Of a DNA stretch of 64,000 nucleotides, positions 34,166 to 43,275 are shown in pieces. Positions within the stretch are counted from its first letter, which is position 1. Every line of letters begins with the position of its first letter. A model generated the notes under the pieces. The model did not search any database and had not been told where the DNA came from. It was given only the letters and a program-made list of their open reading frames with translations. Source of the stretch: Streptomyces sp. SPB162 (GTDB lineage: Bacteria; Actinomycetota; Actinomycetes; Streptomycetales; Streptomycetaceae); contig NZ_JAQFII010000001.1 of the NCBI RefSeq assembly GCF_029504575.1, positions 4,471,001 through 4,535,000 on the forward strand. Reading direction: 5' to 3'. The translations under genes and the position numbers were made by a program.

Positions 34166-36025
34166 ATGAGTACGGAATCCGGGCCGAAGACCGCCCGCGA
34201 AGCCGAGGAAGGCACTGCGGCCGACCGCGCCGCGGAAGACCGGGCGACCGACGTCCGCGAGACGGGCAGCGGCGCCGGCGGTGGCGCCGGCGACTACGGG
34301 TCGGCGGGCGCGCAGCTCTCGACGGCGCCGGTCGAGGAACTCGGCGAGGTGGTTCCCGGCTCCTTCGGGGGTGTGCGCGGACCCGGCTGGCGCGGAGCGC
34401 TCGGCTGGACGCTGCGCGAGTGCTTCGGCTGGCTGCGCTGGATGTGGCGGCAGCTCACGTCGATGCGGATCGCCCTGATCCTGCTCTTCCTGCTGTCCAT
34501 GGCCGCGATCCCCGGCTCGCTGGTCCCGCAGACCAGCGTCGACGAGCTCAAGGCGCAGTCGTGGAAGGACGTGCACCCCAACGCCACCCCGATCTACGAG
34601 CGGCTCGGACTGTTCCACGTCTACAGCTCGCCGTGGTTCTCGGCGATCTACATCCTGCTGTTCATCTCGCTGGCCGGCTGCATCCTGCCCCGCAGCTGGC
34701 AGTTCGTCGGCCAGCTGCGCTCCCGGCCGCCGGCCGCGCCGCGCAACCTGACCCGGCTGCCGGCATACACGACCTGGCGCACCGCGGCGGGTGAGGACGA
34801 GGTGCTGGACGCCGCGCACAAGCTGCTGCGCGGCCGCCGGTTCCGTACCCACCGCGCCGGCGGCGCCGTCGCGTCCGAGAAGGGCTTCCTGCGCGAGGCC
34901 GGCAACCTGATGTTCCACCTGGCGCTCTTCGGGTTGCTGATCTCCTTCGCGGTCGGCGCGCTGTGGAAGGGCGAGGGCGGCAAGCTGATCGTCGAGGGCG
35001 ACGGCTTCTCCAACAACCTCACGCAGTACGACGACTTCAAGCCCGGCACGTTCTACACCGCCGACGACCTGGACCCCTTCGGCTTCTCGCTGGACAGCTT
35101 CGACGCCACGTACGCGCGGACCGGCCCGCAGAAGGGCACCCCGCGCACGTTCCGCGCCAACATCCACTATTGGAAGGGCCCGGACGGCAAGCCGGTCAAG
35201 TCCTCGATCGAGGTCAACAAGCCGCTGGAGATCGACGGCGAGACGGTCTACCTGATCGGGCACGGCTACGCGCCGGTCGTCACCGTGAAGGACGCCCGCG
35301 GCACGGTCGTCTACCAGGGCCCGACGCCGTTCCTGCCGAGTGACGGCAGCCTCACCTCGCGCGGCGTCGTGAAGGTCACCGACAACTATCGGAACAAGGC
35401 GGGTCGTCAGGACCAGCTGGCGTTCAGCGGGATCTTCGCCCCCACGATGGTGATCGACAACCAGGGGCCGCACTCGGTCTTCCCCGCGCTCGACCGCCCC
35501 GCGCTGGTCCTGACCGCCTACCACGGCGACCTGGGCATGGACGGCGGCGTGCCGCAGAGCGTGTACCAGCTCGACGACAAGAAGATGACGCAGTACAAGG
35601 CCGCCGACGGACAGCCGCTGCGCCAGGTGCTGGCCGTCGGGGAGGTCCTGCAGCTGCCCGACGGCGGCGGCTCCATCACCTTCGACGGCGTCAAGACCTG
35701 GGCCAGCTTCCAGGTCTCCCACCAGGTCGGCAACGGCTGGGCGCTCGGCAGCGCGGTCGCCGCGATCCTGGGCCTGGCCGGCTCGCTGTTCATTCAGCGC
35801 CGCCGCGTGTGGATCCGCGCCACCCCGGGTGCGGACGGGGTGACCGTCGTGGAGCTGGCCGGACTCGGCCGCAGCGAGTCCGCGAGGATCGCCGACGAGA
35901 TCGGGGACCTCGCCTACAAGCTCCTGCCGGACGCGCCCCAGCTACCGGACCCCAGCGGTCCCGGCGGCACAGCCAACGACCCCTCGGACGAACCTCACCT
36001 GCCAGACGAAGGAGCGCGCGCGTGA
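34166..36025 (+). CDS. resB: Cytochrome c biogenesis protein ResB
   Basis: The ResB (Ccs1) half of the System II heme lyase, 619 residues. An acidic, disordered N-terminus of about 75 residues precedes helices ALILLFLLSMAAIPGSLVPQ, FSAIYILLFISLAGCIL and LMFHLALFGLLISFAVGALW, a large extracytoplasmic domain (residues about 265-525) and a last helix ALGSAVAAILGLAGSLFIQR. It works with CcsB to move and attach heme. Its stop overlaps the ccsB GTG (GTGA). Confidence 0.94.
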   Translation: MSTESGPKTAREAEEGTAADRAAEDRATDVRETGSGAGGGAGDYGSAGAQLSTAPVEELGEVVPGSFGGVRGPGWRGALGWTLRECFGWLRWMWRQLTSMRIALILLFLLSMAAIPGSLVPQTSVDELKAQSWKDVHPNATPIYERLGLFHVYSSPWFSAIYILLFISLAGCILPRSWQFVGQLRSRPPAAPRNLTRLPAYTTWRTAAGEDEVLDAAHKLLRGRRFRTHRAGGAVASEKGFLREAGNLMFHLALFGLLISFAVGALWKGEGGKLIVEGDGFSNNLTQYDDFKPGTFYTADDLDPFGFSLDSFDATYARTGPQKGTPRTFRANIHYWKGPDGKPVKSSIEVNKPLEIDGETVYLIGHGYAPVVTVKDARGTVVYQGPTPFLPSDGSLTSRGVVKVTDNYRNKAGRQDQLAFSGIFAPTMVIDNQGPHSVFPALDRPALVLTAYHGDLGMDGGVPQSVYQLDDKKMTQYKAADGQPLRQVLAVGEVLQLPDGGGSITFDGVKTWASFQVSHQVGNGWALGSAVAAILGLAGSLFIQRRRVWIRATPGADGVTVVELAGLGRSESARIADEIGDLAYKLLPDAPQLPDPSGPGGTANDPSDEPHLPDEGARA

Positions 36026-37096
36026 CTATCGCGGCAGCGGTCAATGAGAACTTCGCGAACTACAGCAACTACCTGATCTACTCGGCCATGGCGGTCTACA
36101 CGCTCGCCTTCCTCGCGCACCTGGCCGAGTGGGTGTTCGGCAGCCGCAGCAGGGTCGCGGTGACCGCGGCGGCGCTCACCGCCCCTGCGGCGGCCCCCCG
36201 CGATCGAGGTCGTCCAGCGCGGCGGCGGCACCGCCACCCTGGAGCGTCCCAAGGTGGTCACCCGCTCCACGACCAGCGACCGCGGTATTCCCGACGGCCC
36301 CGGCGCAGCCGGCACCGACGCGGACGGCGACAGGTACGGGCGGATCGCGGTCTCGCTGACCGTGCTCGCCTTCCTGTTCCACCTGGGCGCCGTCGCGTGC
36401 CGCGCCGCCTCCGTGCAGCGGGTGCCGTGGGGCAACATGTACGAGTTCTCGACGACCTTCGGCATGGTCGCGGTCGGCATGTACCTGGTGCTGCTGGCGC
36501 TGAAGAAGCGGGTCCGCTGGATCGGGCTCTTCCTCACCACCACCGTGCTGCTGGACCTCGGCCTGGCCGTCGCGGTCCTCTACACCGACAGCGACCAGCT
36601 GGTCCCGGCGCTGCACTCGTACTGGCTGTGGATCCACGTCTCGTGCGCGATCATCTCCGGCGCGGTCTTCTACCTCGCGGCCGTCGGGACGTTCCTGTTC
36701 CTCTTCCGCGACTACTACGAGGCGGCCCTGACCGCCGGTCGTGCGGTGAACCCGACCTGGGCGAACATCATGAACCGGCTGCCGTCCGCGGCGACGCTGG
36801 ACAAGTTCGCGTACCGGATGAACGCGCTGGTCTTCCCGCTGTACACGTTCACCGTCATCGCGGGTTCGATCTGGGCGCAGGCCGCCTGGGGCCGGTACTG
36901 GGGCTGGGACCCCAAGGAGACCTGGTCGTTCATCACCTGGGTCGCGTACGCCTGCTACCTGCACGCCCGTGCGACCGCCGGCTGGAAGGGCCGCAAGGCC
37001 GCCGCGCTGGCGCTGGTCGCCTTCGCGTGCTTCATCTTCAACTACTACGGCGTGAACATCTTCATCACCGGCAAGCACTCGTACGCCGGCGTCTGA
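36022..37096 (+). pseudogene. ccsB: Cytochrome c biogenesis protein CcsB (ResC), frameshifted
   Basis: The heme-handling half of the System II synthase. As read it is split: GTG 36022 starts TIAAAVNENFANYSNYLIYS with helix 1, and after about 58 residues the correct product continues only in the next frame (AIEVVQRGGGTATLERPKVV, then the conserved core to 37096). Removing one C from the CCCCCC run at 36194-36199 restores a 357-residue protein. The core is intact, including the WWD heme-binding motif WGRYWGWDPKETWSFITW and conserved His near YWLWIHVS. The first frame would otherwise run on as unrelated sequence. AAGGAG at 36009-36014 serves the start. Either an indel error or a genuine mutation that would stop cytochrome c maturation. 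Confidence 0.9.
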
Positions 37097-37117
37097 CACC
37101 TCCGGACTCCTGCCCGT

Positions 37118-37147
37118 ACGGCCGCTCTCCCCCCGGGGGGCGGCCGT
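37118..37147. terminator. Terminator between ccsB and the PLDc_N gene
   Basis: ACGGCCG and CGGCCGT arms flank a CCCCCCGGGGGG core, giving a strong hairpin between convergent genes. Confidence 0.75.
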
Positions 37148-37170
37148 TCCGGCCTCAGCCGCCGGGCGCC

Positions 37171-37449
37171 TCAGCTGCCGGACGGCGGTGTGTCGTCCTT
37201 CAGACCCTTGAGGAAGTCCGGGTTGTCGTCCGGCGCGATCCACCGCTGGGGCGCGGGCGCGCGGCGGCGGTCGCGGCCCGCGACGAGCCACGCGATCGGT
37301 CCGACGAGGACCTCGCCGAAGAGCAGGATGATGATCACCCACACCACTTTGGGCAGCCCGCGGACCTCTTCCTCCGGGGTGTTCAGGCAGTCGATGAACG
37401 CGTAGATCCACAACGCGAGCACCAGCAGGAACGGTAGATACCTGATCAT
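37171..37449 (-). CDS. PLDc N-terminal domain-containing membrane protein
   Basis: A 92-residue protein with two transmembrane helices, FLLVLALWIYAFIDCL and VVWVIIILLFGEVLVGPIAW, in the PLDc_N arrangement (x-GR-DRR after helix 2), followed by a charged cytosolic tail. Such proteins are common in Streptomyces and have no known activity. ATG 37449 follows AGGGGG. It is divergent from the UbiD-type gene. Confidence 0.85.
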   Translation of the reverse strand: MIRYLPFLLVLALWIYAFIDCLNTPEEEVRGLPKVVWVIIILLFGEVLVGPIAWLVAGRDRRRAPAPQRWIAPDDNPDFLKGLKDDTPPSGS

Positions 37450-37536
37450 GGTGGACGTGCCCCCTGAACCGGAAGAACGGGCCGTGGCAGGGCCCGGTGA
37501 CGGGTACAGGGTAGTGCGTGGCGGATACTGGACCCT

Positions 37537-38997
37537 ATGGCTTACGACGATCTTCGGTCCTTCCTGCGGGCCCTGGAGAAGGACGGCGACCTCCGGCGGA
37601 TCAAAGCCGAGGTTGACCCGTATCTGGAGGTCGGCGAGATCACCGACCGGGTGAACAAGGCGGGCGGCCCGGCGCTGCTCTTCGAGAACGTGCGCGGGTC
37701 GTCGATGCCGCTCGCGATGAACGTGTTCGGGACCGACCGGCGGATGCTGAAGTCCCTCGGGCTGAAGGCGTACAGCGACATCAGCGACAAGATCGCCGGG
37801 CTGCTCAAGCCCGAGTTGCCGCACGGCTTCACCGGCGTGCGGGAGGCGTTCGGCAAGCTCGCCGGGATGACGCACGTACCGCCGAAGAAGGTGAAGTCCG
37901 GCGACGCGCCCGTGCAGGAGGTCGTGCTGACGGGTGACGACGTGGACCTGGACGCGCTGCCCGCGCTGTTCACCTGGCCGGAGGACGGCGGCTCGTTCTT
38001 CAACCTCGGGCTGACGCACACCAAGGACCCGGAGTCCGGGGTGCGCAACCTCGGGCTGTACCGGCTGCAGCGGCACGACCGGAACACCATCGGGATGCAC
38101 TGGCAGATCCACAAGGACAGCCGCAACCACTACAAGGTGGCGGAGCGGCGCGGTGAGCGGCTGCCGGTCGCCATCGCGTTCGGCTGCCCGCCGGCGGTGA
38201 CGTACGCGTCGACCGCGCCGTTGCCCGGCGACATCGACGAGTACCTGTTCGCGGGCTTCGTGCAGGGCAAGCGGGTGGAGATGGTGGACTGCAAGACCGT
38301 CCCGCTCCAGGTCCCGGCCAACGCGGAGGTCGTGCTGGAGGGCTGGCTGGAGCCCGGGAAGACGCTTCCCGAGGGGCCGTTCGGCGACCACACCGGCTTC
38401 TACACCCCGCAGGAACCGTTCCCCGCGCTGACCATCGACTGCGTGACGATGCGGAAGCGTCCGCTGCTGCAGTCGATCGTGGTGGGCCGGCCGCCCACGG
38501 AGGACGGGCCGCTGGGCCGGGCCACCGAGCGGTTCTTCCTGCCGCTGCTGAAGATCATCGTGCCGGACATCGTGGACTACCACCTGCCGGAGGCGGGCGG
38601 CTTCCACAACTGCGCGATCGTCTCGATCGACAAGAAGTACCCGAAGCACGCCCAGAAGACGATGCACGCGATCTGGGGCGCGCACATGATGTCGCTGACG
38701 AAGCTGGTCATCATCGTGGACGCCGACTGCGATGTGCACGACCTGCACGAGGTCGCCTGGCGCGCGCTCGGCAACACCGACTACGCCCGCGACCTGACAG
38801 TCGTCGAGGGGCCGGTCGACCACCTGGACCACGCCTCCTACCAGCAGTTCTGGGGCGGCAAGGCGGGTATCGACGCGACTCGTAAGCTCCCCGAGGAGGG
38901 GTACACGCGCGACGGCGGCTGGCCGGAGATGGTGGTCTCCGATCCGGAGACGGCCGCGAAGGTCGACCGGCGCTGGAAGGAGTACGGCCTCTCGTGA
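37537..38997 (+). CDS. mqnL: UbiD-family decarboxylase of menaquinone synthesis
   Basis: A 486-residue prenylated-FMN-dependent decarboxylase; in the futalosine pathway it is assigned to removing the carboxyl group from the prenylated naphthoate. Visible: LRRIKAEVDPYLEVGEITDRV, LGLYRLQRHDRNTIGMHWQIHKDSRNHY (flavin/metal site Arg, Asn, His), LEPGKTLPEGPFGDHTGFY (catalytic Glu-Arg-Glu network region). Matching context: UbiA-type prenyltransferase overlaps its end, UbiX-type flavin prenyltransferase lies 3 kb on, and mqnE and mqnA are in the window. The mqnL symbol rests on that context and on the Streptomyces literature as I remember it. Confidence 0.9.
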   Translation: MAYDDLRSFLRALEKDGDLRRIKAEVDPYLEVGEITDRVNKAGGPALLFENVRGSSMPLAMNVFGTDRRMLKSLGLKAYSDISDKIAGLLKPELPHGFTGVREAFGKLAGMTHVPPKKVKSGDAPVQEVVLTGDDVDLDALPALFTWPEDGGSFFNLGLTHTKDPESGVRNLGLYRLQRHDRNTIGMHWQIHKDSRNHYKVAERRGERLPVAIAFGCPPAVTYASTAPLPGDIDEYLFAGFVQGKRVEMVDCKTVPLQVPANAEVVLEGWLEPGKTLPEGPFGDHTGFYTPQEPFPALTIDCVTMRKRPLLQSIVVGRPPTEDGPLGRATERFFLPLLKIIVPDIVDYHLPEAGGFHNCAIVSIDKKYPKHAQKTMHAIWGAHMMSLTKLVIIVDADCDVHDLHEVAWRALGNTDYARDLTVVEGPVDHLDHASYQQFWGGKAGIDATRKLPEEGYTRDGGWPEMVVSDPETAAKVDRRWKEYGLS

Positions 38998-39917
38998 CCA
39001 CGGATTCCGCAACCTCGGACCTCTTCGCCCCGGAGCCCGCGCCGCCCGGCAGGATCAGGGCGTTCCTGCGGCTCGTCATGATCGAGCACTCGGTCTTCGC
39101 GCTGCCGTTCGCGTACATCGCCGCGCTGACCGCGATGTTCACGCTGGACGGCTCCGTCCACTGGTGGCGGCTGGTCCTCATCACCGTGGCGATGGTGGGG
39201 CTGCGCACCTTCGCGATGGCGTGCAACCGGATCATCGACCGCGAGATCGACGCCCGCAATCCGCGGACCGCGCAGCGCGAACTGGTCACCGGGGCGGTGT
39301 CGGTGCGCTCCGCGTGGACCGGCGCGCTGGTGGCCGTGGTCGTCTTCCTGGGCGCGGCGGCGCTGCTCAATCCGCTGTGCCTGGCGCTGGCTCCGATCGC
39401 CGTCATCCCGATGGTGGTCTATCCGTACGGCAAGCGGTTCACGAACTTCCCGCACGCGATCCTCGGCGTCGCGCAGGCGATGGGCCCGATCGGCGCGTGG
39501 CTCGCGGTCACCGGCGAGTGGTCGTGGGACGCGGTGATCCTGGGGCTGGCCGTCGGCGTGTGGATCGGCGGCTTCGACCTGATCTTCGGCTCGCAGGACG
39601 TCGCGGCCGACCGGGCGGACGGCGTCAAGTCCGTCCCGGCCCGGTTCGGCGTCGCCGCCGCGCTGTACGGCGCGCGCGGCTGCCATGTCGTCACGACGGT
39701 CCTGCTGGCCTGGTTCGGTGTCGCCACCGGCGCGGGCGCGTTCTGGTGGGCGGGCCTGGCGGTCGTCGCGAGCGCGTTCCTGTACGAGCACTCGATCGTG
39801 CGGCCGAACGATCTGAGCCGGCTGAACCGTGCGTTCTTCCAGGTGAACGGGTTCATCGGCATCGCGCTGTTCGTCTGCGCGCTGTTGGACCTCACGGTCC
39901 GCGGCCTCGGTATCTGA
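38994..39917 (+). CDS. mqnP: UbiA-like prenyltransferase of menaquinone synthesis
   Basis: A 307-residue integral membrane prenyltransferase that attaches the polyprenyl chain to the dihydroxynaphthoate. The two Asp-rich Mg2+/diphosphate motifs are NRIIDREIDARNPRTAQREL and QDVAADRADGVKSVP; about eight hydrophobic helices are visible. GTG 38994 overlaps the stop of the UbiD-type gene (GTGA), so the two enzymes are translationally coupled. Confidence 0.92.
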   Translation: MTTDSATSDLFAPEPAPPGRIRAFLRLVMIEHSVFALPFAYIAALTAMFTLDGSVHWWRLVLITVAMVGLRTFAMACNRIIDREIDARNPRTAQRELVTGAVSVRSAWTGALVAVVVFLGAAALLNPLCLALAPIAVIPMVVYPYGKRFTNFPHAILGVAQAMGPIGAWLAVTGEWSWDAVILGLAVGVWIGGFDLIFGSQDVAADRADGVKSVPARFGVAAALYGARGCHVVTTVLLAWFGVATGAGAFWWAGLAVVASAFLYEHSIVRPNDLSRLNRAFFQVNGFIGIALFVCALLDLTVRGLGI

Positions 39918-39934
39918 CGGACACCGAGGCCGCG
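39900..39934. terminator. Terminator overlapping the mqnP stop codon
   Basis: Perfect 12-base arms CGCGGCCTCGGT and ACCGAGGCCGCG with an 11-base loop containing the stop codon, ahead of a convergent lipoprotein gene. Confidence 0.8.
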
Positions 39935-39945
39935 CCCGTCGCGCG

Positions 39946-41067
39946 TTACGCGCCGAGGCCCTTCATGTTCATCGCACCGAACATGAACAGGCCCATGATG
40001 TCCTGCGGCTTGAGCTCCCGCGCGCCGGCCGGGGCCTCGACCGGGGCGCTGCCACCGTTCAGGCCGATGACCAGCGGGAGCTTGCCCTGGGGCTTCTCGT
40101 TGAACTGGGCGACGTCCAGGCTGATCCCGGACAGCATGCCGTCCTTGATCGACAGGTCCACCGCGAGGTCCTTGGCCGGCACCTTGCCGGGGTCCGGCGC
40201 CTTGAAGCCCGGGATCTGCTTCTCCAGCGGGGCGAAGCCCTTGGCGAGGTCCTTGGCCGTCTGCCCCGCCGGGACCGTCATGATGACGTGGTCCACGCCG
40301 TCGGTGCTGCCCTTGTCGGTGAACTTCGCGTTCTGTGCGATCGCCTGCTTGACGGCGTCGACCAACTGCTGCTGGGTCTTGGCGTCGAGGGACGACGGGT
40401 CCGGCACCGGCAGCGGCGACTTGCCGAGGCTCTTGTCCCCGCCGAGGGTCTTGGAGAACTCGGTGAACACCTGCGGGTCGAGCGAGATCCACTTGCCCGT
40501 CAGCGCGTCCTTCACCACATCGAGCGACGGCGGCAGCTTGTCCGCGGAGCCGAGGAACCCGTCGATCCCCGCGCGGTCGCCGCCCTTGTCGCCGCCGAGC
40601 GCGGACAGCGCCTTGACGTCGGCCCGCAGGTAGACCTTCTTGTCGACGGCCCGGACCTCGATGAGGTTCTGCTTCCCCGCGGCGTCCGAGGTCAGCTGGA
40701 AGGAGAACGACGAGCCGTCGCCCATGCCCCCCTTCGCGTCCTGGGTGGCCGCGGCGTCCTTGAGGGGCTTGTCGGAGCTCACCCCGAGCCTGGCGTGGAG
40801 ACCCGCGAGCATCTTCGCGTCGTCCTTGGTGAAGTCGTCCTCGCCCTTCATCGCGGCCCAGATCTGGGCCTCGGTGGCGTCGAAGGCGACGGTCGCGGTG
40901 ACCGCCTTCTGCTCCCCGAGCCGGTCCACGGCGTTCTTGACCTTCACCGCCGCACCGACCTGCTGGACGGTGCCGCAGGCGGCGGAGGCGCTGGCTATGA
41001 GGGCGACGCAGCCGATGGCGGCCAGCCCCTTGTGTGCGGTACTGATGTGGTGACTCCCGTAGAACAA
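39946..41067 (-). CDS. Putative lipoprotein (LppX/LprAFG-like fold possible)
   Basis: About 373 residues. Signal GLAAIGCVALIASASAAC with lipobox SAAC, then LGEQKAVTATVAFDATEAQIWAAM, DLTSDAAGKQNL-like beta segments, SADKLPPSLDVVKDALTGKWISLDP, and a C-terminal domain. The pattern of alternating beta strands and VYLRADVKALSALGG / GKWISLD is like actinobacterial lipoproteins of the LppX/LprG type, but that is only a resemblance. The start is unusual: the best ribosome binding site, GGGAG at 41054-41058, points to an ATC codon at 41046, where homologues I recall begin with Met. TTG 41067 is the nearest permitted start and is used here. Confidence 0.75.
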   Translation of the reverse strand: MFYGSHHISTAHKGLAAIGCVALIASASAACGTVQQVGAAVKVKNAVDRLGEQKAVTATVAFDATEAQIWAAMKGEDDFTKDDAKMLAGLHARLGVSSDKPLKDAAATQDAKGGMGDGSSFSFQLTSDAAGKQNLIEVRAVDKKVYLRADVKALSALGGDKGGDRAGIDGFLGSADKLPPSLDVVKDALTGKWISLDPQVFTEFSKTLGGDKSLGKSPLPVPDPSSLDAKTQQQLVDAVKQAIAQNAKFTDKGSTDGVDHVIMTVPAGQTAKDLAKGFAPLEKQIPGFKAPDPGKVPAKDLAVDLSIKDGMLSGISLDVAQFNEKPQGKLPLVIGLNGGSAPVEAPAGARELKPQDIMGLFMFGAMNMKGLGA

Positions 41068-41171
41068 GCGGGTCTTCGGCCGGTGGGCTTCGACGCCGGA
41101 TGAGATCTGCAGATTAGCCGGGTGTGCCGGCCGGCCGCGAAGGCCTTTTCGGGCGGATGCGCGCGGGCTCG

Positions 41172-41831
41172 TCACCGCGTCGAACGGACGGGTGTGCGGG
41201 CGGGGTCGGGCGTGCGCGCGCGGAAGAAGAAGGCGGAGGCGACGCCGCCGAGGAGACCGAAGAGGTGGCCCTGCCAGGAGACGCCCTGGGCGCTGGGCAG
41301 CACGCCCCACAGGATCGACCCGTACAGCACCGCGACGCCGGCGCCGACGGCTATGTCCAGCAGCCGGCGGTCGACGAACCCGCGCACCAGGAGGTAGCCG
41401 AAGAGGCCGAAGACGACACCGGAGGCGCCCGCCGTGTTGGTGTGCGCGGGCGCCACGAGCCAGACGCCCAGGCCGCTGGCCAGGATGATGACGAAGGAGA
41501 CGCTGAGGAAGCGGGTGATGCCGCGCAGCGCCGCGATGAACCCCAGGACGAGCAGCGGCAGGCTGTTGGCCGCGACATGGGCGAACCCGAAGTGCATGAA
41601 GGCGGCCGGGATGATGTCGCGTAGCTCACCCGTCTCGCGCGGCACGATGCCGAAGGTGTCGAGCGAGTGGTGCGTCGCCACGTCAACGGCTTCGAGCAGC
41701 CACAGCAGGCCCACCCACGCCAGCATGACCGCCGCGGCCGCCGTGACCCTCGCCCCGCCGCGCAGCGGAGCGGCGAGACCGACGCTCGCCTGCGCGGAAC
41801 GGTCCGCGACCGGTTCGTAGCTGTGACTCAC
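41172..41831 (-). CDS. Rhomboid family intramembrane serine protease
   Basis: A 219-residue membrane protein with about six helices. The catalytic Ser is in NTAGASGVVFGLFGYL (GxSG) and the catalytic His in SWQGHLFGLLGG; PAAFMHFGFAHVAANSLPLLVLG supplies the oxyanion-region His and Asn. All catalytic residues are present. GTG 41831 is preferred, with GAGGGGGG five bases upstream; an ATG seven codons earlier is in frame. The substrate is unknown. Confidence 0.92.
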   Translation of the reverse strand: MSHSYEPVADRSAQASVGLAAPLRGGARVTAAAAVMLAWVGLLWLLEAVDVATHHSLDTFGIVPRETGELRDIIPAAFMHFGFAHVAANSLPLLVLGFIAALRGITRFLSVSFVIILASGLGVWLVAPAHTNTAGASGVVFGLFGYLLVRGFVDRRLLDIAVGAGVAVLYGSILWGVLPSAQGVSWQGHLFGLLGGVASAFFFRARTPDPARTPVRSTR

Positions 41832-41975
41832 CGAGGCCCCCCTCAGATCCATGTGTCCCTACCGTAGACAACGCCACCGACATCCGGGGTGGTTCCCGGG
41901 GAGTGGCCCGACCGTCCCGGGGCCCGTCACAGCTCCCGTCGCGGCACGTCCCAGGTGTCCGGATAGGCTCGACAG

Positions 41976-42650
41976 GTGGAAACGAGCCTGCGCACCCCCT
42001 GGATCGTCGGGGTCTCCGGAGCATCCGGGACGCCCTACGCCGCCGCCGTGCTCCGGGGGCTGCTGCGGGCGGGCGAGGCGGTGGACCTGGTGGTCAGCCG
42101 GGCCGCCCGGCTGACGCTGCTCGACGAGACCGGCCACCCCTTCCGTGACGCGCACTGGCGCGACGACCTGCGGACCTGGCTGACGCGCGGCGCCGACGGC
42201 AAGGACGGGCACTTCGATCTGGAGCCCGCGGACCTGGCGGACGTGCGGTTCTGGGCGGCGGGCGACCTCGCGGCCGGACCGTCCTCCGGCTCGTATCCCG
42301 TCAAGGGGATGCTCATCGTGCCCGCCAGCACCGCCTGTGTGGCGGGCGTCGCACTCGGGCTGTCGAAGGACCTGCTGCAGCGGGCGGCGAGCGTCACGCT
42401 CAAGGAGCGCAGGACGCTGGTGGTCGCGGTCCGTGAGACGCCGCTGAACGGCCAGACCCTCAAGCACCTGGTGACGCTCGACGAGGCGGGCGCCGTCGTC
42501 CTGCCCGCGTCGCCCGCCTTCTACGCGGGTGCCCGGCACATCCAGGACCTGGTGGACTTCGTCGCCGGGCGGGTGCTGGACGCGGCGGCGGTGCCGCATC
42601 AGCTGTACCGCCGGTGGGAAGGCGAGCTCGGATCGGCCGGTTCGAGCTGA
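41976..42650 (+). CDS. mqnM: UbiX-family flavin prenyltransferase
   Basis: A 224-residue enzyme that makes prenylated FMN, the cofactor of the UbiD-type decarboxylase encoded at 37.5 kb. Hallmarks: VGVSGASGTPYAAAVLRGLL (FMN phosphate loop), IVPASTACVAGVALGLSKDLLQRAASVTLKERR, VVAVRETPLN and LPASPAFYAG. The loop after DETGHPF (residues 45-95) is longer than in E. coli UbiX. GTG 41976 is used; the ribosome binding site is weak. Confidence 0.92.
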   Translation: METSLRTPWIVGVSGASGTPYAAAVLRGLLRAGEAVDLVVSRAARLTLLDETGHPFRDAHWRDDLRTWLTRGADGKDGHFDLEPADLADVRFWAAGDLAAGPSSGSYPVKGMLIVPASTACVAGVALGLSKDLLQRAASVTLKERRTLVVAVRETPLNGQTLKHLVTLDEAGAVVLPASPAFYAGARHIQDLVDFVAGRVLDAAAVPHQLYRRWEGELGSAGSS

Positions 42651-42743
42651 CCTCTGCGCTGATGCGCAGGCCGCAGGGTCGCGGATGCCTTAGATTCTTG
42701 TTCGCACGGCGCAATCGATGCATGAACGGGAGGGTCCAGGCAT

Positions 42744-43200
42744 ATGGACGCGGTGGACAGGCAGCTCATCCAGGCGCTGCGCGAGAACGGGGCGGGCCTC
42801 GTACGCGGAGCTGGGCCGGCTGGTGGGGCTCTCCGGGCCCAGCGTCACCGACCGGATCAACCGTCTGGAACAGGCCGGGGTGATCACCGGCTACCGGGCC
42901 ACCGTCGCGCCCGTTGCGCTCGGACTCGGCGTGACCGCCCTGGTGGGACTGCAGCTCAGCGACGCGGCCGACCATGAGGACGTGGCCCACCGGCTGCGCG
43001 ACCTGGACGAGATCGAGGACTGCTGGTTCATCGCGGGCGACGACTCGTACATGCTCAAGGTCAGGGTCGGCGACGTGGACGGCCTGGAGCGGACGATCCG
43101 CCGGCTGTCGGGAACGAAGGGCGTGGCCCGTACCCGGACCACGATCGTGCTCTCCACGAAGTGGGAGAACAGGGTCGGATCGCTCCCCGAAGAGGTGTGA
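42744..43200 (+). pseudogene. Lrp/AsnC family transcriptional regulator, frameshifted
   Basis: Start ATG 42744 (GGGAGGG upstream) encodes MDAVDRQLIQALRENG, the usual N-terminal helix. The continuation RASYAELGRLVGLSGPSVTDRINRLEQAGVITGY (given here by its parts: winged helix, residues 17-50) is in the next frame. Removing one G from the GGGG at 42789-42792 restores 151 residues with the C-terminal ligand-binding RAM domain (ALVGLQLSDAAD, VRVGDVDGLERTI) intact. Lrp-type regulators sense amino acids; this one precedes mqnE and follows the UbiX gene, so it may act on them. The indel is likely a sequencing error, but if real it disables DNA binding. Confidence 0.88.
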
Positions 43201-43275
43201 GTGGGGCCTGCTCGCGGGCGGGATCCGGGGGAGTAGTTTTGATCGGGTCGGAATGGCAACTAGGAGGCGGCAGGC

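Noticed and set aside
33362-35722. A 786-residue antisense frame over ccdA and resB
   Set aside because: Composition is that of a GC-bias shadow and the sense genes are recognised.
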